Shown here: one piece after another, positions 26,403 to 32,564 of the stretch
Layout of the letters: each line of letters begins with the position of its first letter
Position numbering within the stretch: the first letter of the stretch is position 1
NCBI RefSeq assembly: GCF_000374405.1
Contig: NZ_KB894231.1
Coordinates: 1 to 32,564, forward strand
Length of the DNA: 32,564 nt
Source: Riemerella columbina DSM 16469
Lineage (GTDB): Bacteria > Bacteroidota > Bacteroidia > Flavobacteriales > Weeksellaceae
Direction: 5' to 3'
Notes under the pieces: generated by a model
The model's input: only the letters and a program-made list of their open reading frames with translations
What the model was told of the DNA's origin: nothing
The model's database searches: none
Program-made: the position numbers and the translations under genes

Positions 26403-26849
26403 ATGATGAAAATTAAGGTATTTAACATCAGGTTGGACAAAGAGAACTTTGAAAGAGATCAAGAAAGTTTAAATACATTTCTTGAGAAAGTAGAGTTTAA
26501 AAAATCTTCAACAAAATTAATAGAAGGGAAAGTTAATTATTGGACTATACTAATTCACTATAAGGAAATCGAAAAGAACTATATAGAGGATGTAGAAAAA
26601 GAAGATCTAAACGAGGAAAATCTTAGTGAATACGAAAAGCAAATAGTCGCCTATTTCAAGCAATGGCGATTTGACACTGCAAGGAATGAAGGGTTGCCTA
26701 CTTATATGGTTTTGACAAATAAGTCTATTGTGTCTTTGGCTAAAAATAAACCTAGAACAGTCGAAGAATTGGAGCGTATTTTTGGAATTGGGGAACATAA
26801 AAAGGAAAAATATGGGGAGGATATTATTGCTTTACTAAATTCTATTTAA
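26403..26849 (+). CDS. HRDC-domain protein
   Basis: 148 residues in two parts. Residues 74-147 form an HRDC domain (as at the C-terminus of RecQ helicases and RNase D), with pattern SEYEKQIVAYFKQWRFDTA, EGLPTYMVLTNKSIVSLA, KPRTVEELERIFGIG and KKEKYGEDI. HRDC domains bind nucleic acid. The N-terminal ~55 residues (IKVFNIRLDKENFERDQESL ... NYWTILIHYK) form a compact alpha/beta module that resembles, from memory, the N-terminus of stand-alone HRDC proteins, some of which occur beside diversity-generating retroelements; no reverse transcriptase is present here. There is no helicase or nuclease domain. A four-base gap separates it from the nuclease-like gene. Two adjacent ATGs (26403, 26406) could start it. 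Confidence 0.85.
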   Translation: MMKIKVFNIRLDKENFERDQESLNTFLEKVEFKKSSTKLIEGKVNYWTILIHYKEIEKNYIEDVEKEDLNEENLSEYEKQIVAYFKQWRFDTARNEGLPTYMVLTNKSIVSLAKNKPRTVEELERIFGIGEHKKEKYGEDIIALLNSI

Positions 26850-26853
26850 CTCT

Positions 26854-27636
26854 ATGATTACTAGCTTTACCACTTCAAATTATACAAATCTAAAAGGATT
26901 TATTGCTGAATTGATTTGTGAATATCATTTTTCCAAACTGAATTATAATGTAATCCCTCTTGGAAACGAAAAAATATCTGGATTACTTCCAAGCATTAGT
27001 ACACTTTTTAGCGTTGATGATGCCATTGTGAAGGATGGAACCTACGATAGTAATACATTTTCGATACTACAAAACTTAACACAACACCTACCTGATTTTG
27101 TTATTTGGAAACTAGCCTATATTCAAAATTTTAATTCTAATAGAATCCCAAATAAAAATATTTTAAAAATTTCATTTGTTGAAGTAAAATATAGAAGAAG
27201 CATAAAATCAAGAGATTTAAATATTGAAAACTCAGAAGGGAATGATCCTCTAAGTTTGTATAAATATCTAAATTTTATAGAGGAAAAAGCAAAAGAGAAT
27301 AATTTAGATATCAATTTGATAGACTTTTATGTATATCTGATCACATACGATAATCGTAATAAAAAGCATATCATACTTTTTGGAAAAGTATTGAAAAATC
27401 CAGAAAAAGAAGGGAGCTATAAATTAAATTTATACGATAAAGTTAGAGATAATTTTAATCGGAAAACAGGGAATAAATGGGATGATTATAATCGTTTATT
27501 AGATTTTCTACAGTTTGAAGATTCAAAAAAACTCAATTATCTCTTCAATCAAAATTTTATTATATCTATAAAGAATAAAAGTGAAAGCGAAATTCGCAGA
27601 CTTGTATTTGATAAACTTAATGAAATAGATTACTAG
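26854..27636 (+). CDS. Putative PD-(D/E)XK-type nuclease
   Basis: A 260-residue protein I cannot assign to a named family. The N-terminal half has the element order of a restriction-endonuclease fold: E19 in a helix (FIAELICEYHFSKLNYNVIP), D81 in LPDFVIWKL, then E110-V-K112 in ISFVEVKYRRS. These give an E...D...ExK signature with a basic strand end. A C-terminal half with YVYLITYDNRNKKHIILFG continues an alpha/beta pattern. The gene is AT-rich (27181-27240 has 16 G+C in 60; 26941-27000 has 18), well below its neighbours, suggesting acquisition. With its HRDC partner it may form a DNA-processing or defence module. Activity is inferred from motifs only. Confidence 0.6.
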   Translation: MITSFTTSNYTNLKGFIAELICEYHFSKLNYNVIPLGNEKISGLLPSISTLFSVDDAIVKDGTYDSNTFSILQNLTQHLPDFVIWKLAYIQNFNSNRIPNKNILKISFVEVKYRRSIKSRDLNIENSEGNDPLSLYKYLNFIEEKAKENNLDINLIDFYVYLITYDNRNKKHIILFGKVLKNPEKEGSYKLNLYDKVRDNFNRKTGNKWDDYNRLLDFLQFEDSKKLNYLFNQNFIISIKNKSESEIRRLVFDKLNEIDY

Positions 27637-27677
27637 CCATACTACAAGATTCTAAAAACCATAATAAAATAAAAACT

Positions 27678-28574
27678 ATGAAAATCGTATTATCAGGAGG
27701 GACAGGCTATGCAGGGAAATTGATTCAAAATCATTTCAAAGAGGCAGAATTTTATATTTTGACGCGGGGTGAGAAAATTTCCAAACAACCTAATATCCAT
27801 TATGTGCAATGGGATGGAAAAACCATTGGCGATTGGAAAAAAGCCTTAGAGGATACCGATGTACTCATCAATCTGGCAGGGAAAAATATTAATTGTCGAT
27901 TTACTGAAGAAAATAAAGAAGCCATTTTACAATCGAGGATAAAATCTACTGAGCTATTGGGAAAAGCCATTGAGCAATGCCAAAATCCACCCAAAATGTG
28001 GCTCAATGCCTCGACAGTGGCAGTCTATAAAGAAAGTTACGAGGAAGTTCGTACGGAAGATTCACCTACCAATGGGGAAGATTTTCTTTCGCAAGTAGGA
28101 CAACAATGGGAGGCGGCATTTCATCGCTTTGCTGAGGGAAAAACGAAAAAAGTGGCATTTAGAATCTCGCTAATTATGGGCGACCACGAAGGAAGTGCCT
28201 ATCAAACTCTTAAAAAATTAGTTAAATTTGGCGGAGGAGGCAAGGCAGGCTCAGGAAAACAACGCGTGGCTTGGATTTCTGAACAAGATTTTGTGAATGC
28301 GTTGGAATTTATTATTGATGAAGAATTAGAGGGAGCCTTTAATTTTTGTACAACTAATGCACCAACCAATGCCCAACTGATGAAAGCACTCAGAGAAAAA
28401 TACCATATGCCATTCGGATTACCAGCCCCAGAGTTTCTAATTAAAATCGGTGCTGTTATTATGGGAACGGCCCCCGAATTGGTGTTGCGTAGTCAGAATG
28501 TATATCCCAAGCGATTAACGGAAGTGGGATTTGTGTTTGAAGATACGAATGTTAAAACGATTGAATCGCATTAA
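27678..28574 (+). CDS. TIGR01777-family SDR epimerase-like protein
   Basis: A 298-residue NAD(P)-dependent extended SDR of the TIGR01777/YfcH family. The dinucleotide motif GGTGYAG is at residues 7-13, followed by DVLINLAGKNINCRFTEENK, LNASTVAVYK, FRISLIMGDHEG and WISEQDFVNALEFIID. The C-terminal DUF1731 part covers PAPEFLIKIGAVIMGTAPEL and VYPKRLTEVGFVFE. The substrate is unknown for the family. Its last 23 bases overlap the end of the convergent Gfo/Idh/MocA gene, so the two 3' ends are antisense to each other. Confidence 0.9.
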   Translation: MKIVLSGGTGYAGKLIQNHFKEAEFYILTRGEKISKQPNIHYVQWDGKTIGDWKKALEDTDVLINLAGKNINCRFTEENKEAILQSRIKSTELLGKAIEQCQNPPKMWLNASTVAVYKESYEEVRTEDSPTNGEDFLSQVGQQWEAAFHRFAEGKTKKVAFRISLIMGDHEGSAYQTLKKLVKFGGGGKAGSGKQRVAWISEQDFVNALEFIIDEELEGAFNFCTTNAPTNAQLMKALREKYHMPFGLPAPEFLIKIGAVIMGTAPELVLRSQNVYPKRLTEVGFVFEDTNVKTIESH

Positions 28575-29529
28575 TTTTATCCACAATTTCTAAAGCCACT
28601 CTCAATGCTTCTGTACCATCTTGTAGAGAAACTTCTACGGCTTTGTCTGCATTGATGGCATCGGCAAAGGCATTCAATTCGTCTAAAATGGCATTATTAG
28701 GTTGGATATTAGGATATTCAAAAATAATTTGGGACTTCTCCCCTTCTGCATTTTCAATAATCATATCAAAGTCGGAAGGTTGTTCTGGAGCGTTTTTCAT
28801 TCTGATGACTTCTGCTTTCTTTTCTAGAAAATCTACGGAAATGTAGGCGTCTTTTTGGAAAAATCGGCTTTTACGCATAGCTTTCATAGAAATTCTAGAG
28901 GTCGTTAAATTGGCAACACAACCATTCTCAAACTCTATTCTGGCACTGGCGATATCTGGTGCTTTAGACACCACGCAAACGCCTGAAGCTTGTACATTTT
29001 TAACTTTAGATGGAACTAAACTCAACAAAATATCCAAATCGTGAATCATCAAATCTAAAACTACGGAAACATCTGTTCCCCTAGGATTAAATTCTGCCAA
29101 TCGATGAATTTCGATGAACATGGGATGGTTAATATAGGGTTTAGTTGCGATAAATGCAGGGTTGTAGCGTTCCACATGCCCTACTTGGGCTTTAATATTT
29201 TTAGCTTGACACTGCTGAATGATGCTTTCTGCCTGTTCCAAAGTTTGGGTTACGGGCTTTTCTATAAAGAAATGTTTGTTATGATTAATGGCTTTTTGCG
29301 CGTAATCGTAATGGTATAGCGTAGGGGTTACAATATCTAGCATTTCGATTTGAGACATCAATTCTTCAAAACTATCAAAATATTGATAGCCAAATTCTTG
29401 CTCCAATTTTTTACCATTATTTCGGTCTTCATCATAGAACCCTACCAAATCGTATTTATCCGATTGTTGTAATAATTTTAAGTGAATTTTACCCAAGTGT
29501 CCTGCACCTACTAAACCTGCTTTAATCAT
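28552..29529 (-). CDS. Gfo/Idh/MocA-family oxidoreductase
   Basis: 325 residues. The Rossmann motif GAGHLG at 8-13 (MIKAGLVGAGHLGKIH) and the family E-K-P motif at 90-92 (HFFIEKPVTQT) are present, followed by VGHVERYNPAF and the second-domain DLMIHDLDILLSL with the histidine expected to act in catalysis. Substrates in this family are usually sugars or sugar derivatives; none is indicated here. The promoter at 29563-29570 supports the start. Its 3' end overlaps the TIGR01777 gene by 23 bases. Confidence 0.92.
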   Translation of the reverse strand: MIKAGLVGAGHLGKIHLKLLQQSDKYDLVGFYDEDRNNGKKLEQEFGYQYFDSFEELMSQIEMLDIVTPTLYHYDYAQKAINHNKHFFIEKPVTQTLEQAESIIQQCQAKNIKAQVGHVERYNPAFIATKPYINHPMFIEIHRLAEFNPRGTDVSVVLDLMIHDLDILLSLVPSKVKNVQASGVCVVSKAPDIASARIEFENGCVANLTTSRISMKAMRKSRFFQKDAYISVDFLEKKAEVIRMKNAPEQPSDFDMIIENAEGEKSQIIFEYPNIQPNNAILDELNAFADAINADKAVEVSLQDGTEALRVALEIVDKINAIQSF

Positions 29530-29562
29530 GTTATTTTAAAATTTACTACCGATTAATGCAGA

Positions 29563-29570
29563 CAAAGTTA
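29563..29570 (-). promoter_or_regulatory. -7 box of the Gfo/Idh/MocA gene
   Basis: TAACTTTG on the minus strand, an exact TAnnTTTG match, 33 bases upstream of the ATG at 29529. Confidence 0.55.
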
Positions 29571-29648
29571 ATCATTTTTATATTTCTAAATTCATTAAAC
29601 CTTAAAAATTTAGATTTAAAGGGAATTTAATAGTTCTTGATAATAAAA

Positions 29649-29750
29649 TTAGGATTTAATAATTTGTGTACCATACCAAGAAAACGCCTCACCTACTTCA
29701 AAATCGAATAAGGTTTCCATAATGGAAGGCACAAGTGAGACGATTCTCAT
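29649..29750 (-). pseudogene. Remnant of a BtuF-like helical-backbone metal receptor
   Basis: A 33-codon frame starting MRIVSLVPSIMETLFDFEVG. The beginning matches the very conserved N-terminus of BtuF-like cobalamin/metal-binding proteins of Bacteroidota (MRIVSLVPSITE-LFDLG...). After about residue 20 the similarity stops and a stop codon follows, while the family has about 260 residues. It starts five bases after the stop of the upstream lipoprotein gene, the spacing of a former coupled operon partner. Most likely a deletion remnant. Confidence 0.6.
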
Positions 29751-29755
29751 AATCA

Positions 29756-30328
29756 CTAAGACGATGTATTGATTTTATGGCGTCTTAGTTCTTTATTCAT
29801 TTTTTTTAACACACCTTTAGCCCCAATTTTCACAGAGTTTTCTGCGCTACCTAATAGCCTTGCATTGCCTTTGTAAGTGTCGTAGGTCGTTTCAATGATA
29901 AAATTACCCTCAGCGTCGTAGAGTTTAGCACTAACTAAAACTTGATTAGAAAATACATATTTCCCAAAACCTACTTTAAAATATTTAACTTTAGGAATAA
30001 GTGCCACCTGAGCGCCGTTATTTGTGCAAATTTCCTTTACATAGTCTACATCCACACTATCGTAAGGCATTAGGGTATTAATTTTAGTCAATTTTACCTC
30101 TTCGGCGTCTTTCAAAAAATCACTAAAAGCATTATAAAATGCTTGGTCGGTTGGTTGGATAATTTCGGGCAAATAAGGCTCTACCTCGGGTTTAAAGTAA
30201 ACGATTCTATTAACTTTCTTAATTTTAATGCCTTTATTAACATACTCGAGGCTATCCCCCAAAGCCGCACACCGAATGGTAAGCATTCCAACAGCTAAAA
30301 GACTTAAAAAGATAATAGGTTTTCTCAT
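29756..30328 (-). CDS. Putative exported lipoprotein, unknown function
   Basis: 190 residues from the ATG at 30328. The longer frame to 30373 starts inside the TATCTTTG promoter box and is rejected. An N-terminal hydrophobic segment (RKPIIFLSLLAVGMLTI) ends at C20 in LTIRCAAL, an imperfect lipobox because of arginine before the cysteine. The mature part (VNRIVYFKPEVEPYLPEIIQ, NGAQVALIPKVKYFKVGFG, FSNQVLVSAKLYDAEGNFII) looks like an alpha/beta periplasmic domain resembling other small Bacteroidota lipoproteins. I do not recognise the family. It was probably followed in its operon by the metal-receptor gene now reduced to a remnant. Confidence 0.7.
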   Translation of the reverse strand: MRKPIIFLSLLAVGMLTIRCAALGDSLEYVNKGIKIKKVNRIVYFKPEVEPYLPEIIQPTDQAFYNAFSDFLKDAEEVKLTKINTLMPYDSVDVDYVKEICTNNGAQVALIPKVKYFKVGFGKYVFSNQVLVSAKLYDAEGNFIIETTYDTYKGNARLLGSAENSVKIGAKGVLKKMNKELRRHKINTSS

Positions 30329-30370
30329 GATGTTTTTAATATAAAGAATATTTGTATCCCTTATTATATG

Positions 30371-30378
30371 CAAAGATA
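30371..30378 (-). promoter_or_regulatory. -7 box of the lipoprotein gene
   Basis: TATCTTTG on the minus strand, an exact TAnnTTTG match, 42 bases before the ATG at 30328. It decides against the upstream start at 30373. Confidence 0.55.
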
Positions 30379-30430
30379 CTGCCTAAAGAGCTATTAAACA
30401 AAAGAATTGCATTAATTTTTTAGGATAAGA

Positions 30431-30461
30431 TTTTGTATATCAAAAAAATGCTTTATATTTG
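30431..30461 (+). promoter_or_regulatory. rpsO promoter (-33 and -7 boxes)
   Basis: TTTTG at 30431-30435 and TATATTTG at 30454-30461, separated by 18 bases, close to the Bacteroidota consensus TTTG-N19-TAnnTTTG. This is the most complete promoter in the window. It drives rpsO, whose ATG is 37 bases downstream. Confidence 0.75.
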
Positions 30462-30498
30462 CATCCTCATACATAATAATCATTAAAATAATATTGGA

Positions 30499-30768
30499 AT
30501 GTATTTAACAAAAGAAAAAAAAGCGGAAATTTTCGCAAAACACGGAAAGTCTGCACAAGACACAGGTAGTACAGAAGGGCAAGTGGCTCTTTTTACTTAC
30601 AGAATCAACCACCTATCTAAGCACCTTAAGGCTAACCACAAGGACTTTGCTACGGAAAAATCTCTAGTAAAATTAGTAGGTAAAAGAAAAAGATTATTAG
30701 ATTATCTTAAAAATAAAGATATTGAAAGATATAGAGCGATTATCGCTGAATTAGGATTAAGAAAATAA
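30499..30768 (+). CDS. rpsO: 30S ribosomal protein S15
   Basis: 89 residues, the universal length. It binds 16S rRNA early in small-subunit assembly. Characteristic blocks GSTEGQVALFTYRINHLSKH and LVKLVGKRKRLLDYLKNKDI are present. Transcribed alone between a strong promoter and a strong terminator. In many bacteria S15 represses its own translation by binding the leader; the 30-40 base leader here is short and I see no clear mimic. Confidence 0.98.
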   Translation: MYLTKEKKAEIFAKHGKSAQDTGSTEGQVALFTYRINHLSKHLKANHKDFATEKSLVKLVGKRKRLLDYLKNKDIERYRAIIAELGLRK

Positions 30769-30776
30769 TCAACTTT

Positions 30777-30805
30777 AAAGCAACTCCACAACGGGTTGCT
30801 TTTTT
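30777..30805 (+). terminator. rpsO terminator
   Basis: Stem AAAGCAACTC / GGGTTGCTTT around a 6-base loop, followed by a T run, 9 bases after the rpsO stop. Confidence 0.88.
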
Positions 30806-30809
30806 ATTT

Positions 30810-30830
30810 ATCAATAGTCCTGCTATTGAT
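30810..30830. repeat. Inverted repeat upstream of ffh
   Basis: atcaatag / ctattgat with a 5-base loop, immediately followed by attttatta. It lies 26 bases before the ffh -7 box. It may be a second terminator stem or an operator. Confidence 0.4.
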
Positions 30831-30855
30831 ATTTTATTATGCTCAAAAAAATCCT

Positions 30856-30863
30856 TATTTTTG
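30856..30863 (+). promoter_or_regulatory. -7 box of ffh
   Basis: TATTTTTG, an exact TAnnTTTG match, 20 bases upstream of the ATG at 30884. Confidence 0.55.
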
Positions 30864-30883
30864 CAACATTCAAATAAAACATT

Positions 30884-32248
30884 ATGTTCAATAGTTTACA
30901 AGATAAATTAGATAAAGCACTACACAATCTCTCGGGGCGTGGTAAAATTACGGAAATCAATGTTGCGGAAACGGTAAAAGAAATCCGCCGTGCCTTAGTA
31001 GATGCCGATGTTAATTATAAAATAGCGAAAGACCTTACCAAAAGAGTACAAGAAAAGGCACTCGGTCAAGATGTACTCACAAGTTTGACGCCTGGTCAAT
31101 TAATGACCAAAATCGTCCACGATGAATTGGTAGAACTTATGGGTGGAACTCAAGAAGGCATTAATCTTTCTGAAAAGCCAACCATTATCCTTATCGCAGG
31201 TTTACAAGGTTCGGGTAAAACCACTTTCTCTGGTAAACTCGCCAATTATCTAAAAAAGAAAAAGGCTAAAAATCCATTATTGGTGGCTTGTGATGTGTAT
31301 AGACCTGCGGCTATCGACCAGCTGAAAGTATTAGGAAATCAAACTAATATTCCTGTTTATACCGAAATAGAAAATAAAAACCCTTCTACCATTGCGGAAA
31401 ATGCCATTAAGTTTGCTAAAGAAAACAAACACGATGTTGTGATTGTGGATACCGCTGGTCGATTGGCTATTGATGAGCAAATGATGAACGAAATTAAATC
31501 GGTTCATTATTTCATTAAGCCTACCGAAACCCTTTTCGTGGTAGATTCCATGACGGGGCAAGATGCTGTCAATACAGCTAAAGCCTTTAATGACGCCTTA
31601 AATTTTGACGGTGTAGTACTCACCAAACTCGACGGGGATACGCGCGGTGGTGCAGCATTGACGATTCGTTCGGTAGTAGATAAACCCATTAAGTTTATTT
31701 CTACTGGCGAGAAAATGGAAGCGCTAGACCTCTTCTACCCTGAAAGAATGGCAGACAGAATTTTAGGAATGGGAGATGTGGTGTCCTTAGTGGAAAGAGC
31801 GCAGGAGCAATTTGATGAAGAAGAAGCAAGAAAACTTCAAAAGAAAATCGCTAAAAATGAATTTGGTTTCGACGATTTCTTAAAGCAAATCCAACAAATC
31901 AAAAAAATGGGTAATATGAAAGACCTATTAGGTATGCTCCCAGGTGTTGGAAAAGCGATAAAAGATGTAGATATAGACGATAATTCATTTAAACATATAG
32001 AGGCAATTATCCAATCGATGACGCCAGAGGAAAGACGCCGACCAAGTATCATTGATATGAGCCGTAAAAAGAGAATTGCTAAAGGTTGTGGTAGAAAACT
32101 AGAAGAAGTCAACCAATTAATGAAGCAATTTGAACAAATGGGTAAAATGATGAAAATGATGCAAGGTCCACAAGGTAAACAACTCATGGCAATGATGGGG
32201 AAAATGGGCGGCGGAATGCCAGGTATGGGTGGACTATTCGGAAGATAA
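30884..32248 (+). CDS. ffh: Signal recognition particle GTPase Ffh
   Basis: The protein part of the signal recognition particle, which with 4.5S RNA and FtsY targets nascent membrane proteins. The N domain occupies about residues 1-95. The G domain has G1 GLQGSGKTT at 106-114, DTAGR from 189 and TKLDGD from 247. The methionine-rich M domain begins near 320 (FGFDDFLKQIQQIKKMGNMK), contains the RNA-binding SRKKRIAKGCG block and ends in a Met/Gly-rich tail (MMGKMGGGMPGMGG). The 454 residues are full length. An IS256-like element begins about 25 bases after the stop; its palindrome may now serve as the terminator. Confidence 0.98.
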   Translation: MFNSLQDKLDKALHNLSGRGKITEINVAETVKEIRRALVDADVNYKIAKDLTKRVQEKALGQDVLTSLTPGQLMTKIVHDELVELMGGTQEGINLSEKPTIILIAGLQGSGKTTFSGKLANYLKKKKAKNPLLVACDVYRPAAIDQLKVLGNQTNIPVYTEIENKNPSTIAENAIKFAKENKHDVVIVDTAGRLAIDEQMMNEIKSVHYFIKPTETLFVVDSMTGQDAVNTAKAFNDALNFDGVVLTKLDGDTRGGAALTIRSVVDKPIKFISTGEKMEALDLFYPERMADRILGMGDVVSLVERAQEQFDEEEARKLQKKIAKNEFGFDDFLKQIQQIKKMGNMKDLLGMLPGVGKAIKDVDIDDNSFKHIEAIIQSMTPEERRRPSIIDMSRKKRIAKGCGRKLEEVNQLMKQFEQMGKMMKMMQGPQGKQLMAMMGKMGGGMPGMGGLFGR

Positions 32249-32292
32249 AAATTAAAAGCGAAGTGATTTAAGGTAGTATCTCATAAACTGTG

Positions 32293-32344
32293 TAAGTTAA
32301 AAAGAGGTTTTGAAAACTAGTTTTCAAAACCTCTTTTTAACTTA
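32293..32344. repeat. Perfect 52-bp palindrome at the IS left end
   Basis: Centred between 32318 and 32319 (ctag), with exactly matching 26-base arms containing aaaaagaggttttgaaaac and its complement. It lies between the presumed IS end and the transposase ATG. As RNA it would form a long hairpin, either blocking transcription entering from ffh or ending ffh transcription. Confidence 0.9.
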
Positions 32345-32371
32345 ATTTGCAATTTTAAACATGATTTAGAT

Positions 32372-32564
32372 ATGATTGACAAAAATGAACTTCTAAACAG
32401 TAAGGAATTTTATAAGTCCTTCAAGAATGGAGAAGACCTAAACTCTTTCTTCAAAGAACTACACAAGAAAGCCATAGAGCATATGCTTTCGGCAGAACTT
32501 GACGCTCATTTAGACAATGAAAAACACGAGAAAACCAAAGATGGTAACTACCGCAACGGGTATG
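32372..32564 (+). CDS. IS256-family transposase (N-terminal part, cut by window end)
   Basis: 64 codons are visible, starting MIDKNELLNSKEFYKSFKNG. They continue through FFKELHKKAIEHMLSAELDA, HLDNEKHEKTKDGNYRNGY, matching the start of Mutator/IS256 transposases (E-L-x-x-HL-Y-KH...-N-RNG-). The catalytic DDE residues are further downstream, outside the window, so intactness cannot be judged. Confidence 0.88.
   Translation, partial: MIDKNELLNSKEFYKSFKNGEDLNSFFKELHKKAIEHMLSAELDAHLDNEKHEKTKDGNYRNGY

Larger units (their letters stand above)
32272..32564 (+). mobile_element. IS256-family insertion sequence, left part
   Basis: The left boundary is placed provisionally near ggtagtatctcataaactg (32272 on), the usual kind of left end for this family, followed by a long palindrome and the transposase start. 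The right end and target duplication lie outside the window, so the boundary is approximate. Confidence 0.7.

Overview
The window reads as chromosomal DNA of an AT-rich Bacteroidota, most likely class Flavobacteriia and near the Weeksellaceae (Riemerella / Bergeyella / Chryseobacterium group). The lineage is inferred from gene families (OMP_b-brl_3 TonB receptor, GSCFA protein, TetR_C + ABC1 kinase pair, hpt-adk-obg) and from twelve promoters with the Bacteroidota -7 box TAnnTTTG (eleven exact, one with a single mismatch). No 16S gene is present to fix genus or species.

Layout. 1-407: repeat-rich spacer. 408-2981 (-): TonB-dependent outer-membrane receptor, divergent from thyA and an M1 aminopeptidase (+). 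6503-6534: strong terminator. 6741-8981: a UbiA-type prenyl-phosphate phosphoribosyltransferase and a DprE1-like FAD oxidoreductase, the first two steps of a decaprenyl-phospho-arabinose-like pathway. The reductase gene expected next is absent, and its place holds an array of eight 9-bp cores phased at exactly 21 bp (8998-9153). Then GSCFA and tatD (+), a perfect 36-bp palindrome, and the convergent operon hpt-adk-obg (-). 13521-18271: a large periplasmic TPR protein and an outer-membrane barrel.

18329-20773 is a scarred region: tRNA-Arg(CCG), foreign-looking DNA, a homoserine dehydrogenase remnant (thrA'), an intact thrB, no thrC, and a frameshifted IS4/DUF4372 transposase remnant. After it come a CvfB-like S1 protein, an ArsC/Spx-like protein and anmK (+), facing a DUF3575 protein and a two-TM small protein (-). 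24200-26275 is a TetR-like regulator behind an A10 tract, plus an ABC1/UbiB-type kinase.

26403-27636 is a markedly AT-rich two-gene unit with its own promoter: an HRDC-domain protein and a protein with a PD-(D/E)XK-like nuclease signature. This is the best candidate here for an undescribed two-component system, probably nucleic-acid directed. It is followed by a TIGR01777 epimerase, a convergently overlapping Gfo/Idh/MocA oxidoreductase, a 33-codon remnant of a BtuF-like metal receptor, a putative lipoprotein, rpsO and ffh. The window ends inside an IS256-family element that begins about 25 bp after ffh.

Most genes are housekeeping or envelope functions in short operons. The unusual content sits at four places: the 21-bp array, the wrecked thr locus, the HRDC/nuclease pair, and the repeat and IS material at the edges. 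Several starts were moved to internal ATGs because the upstream candidate lies inside a promoter or is a TTG ahead of a clear signal peptide.
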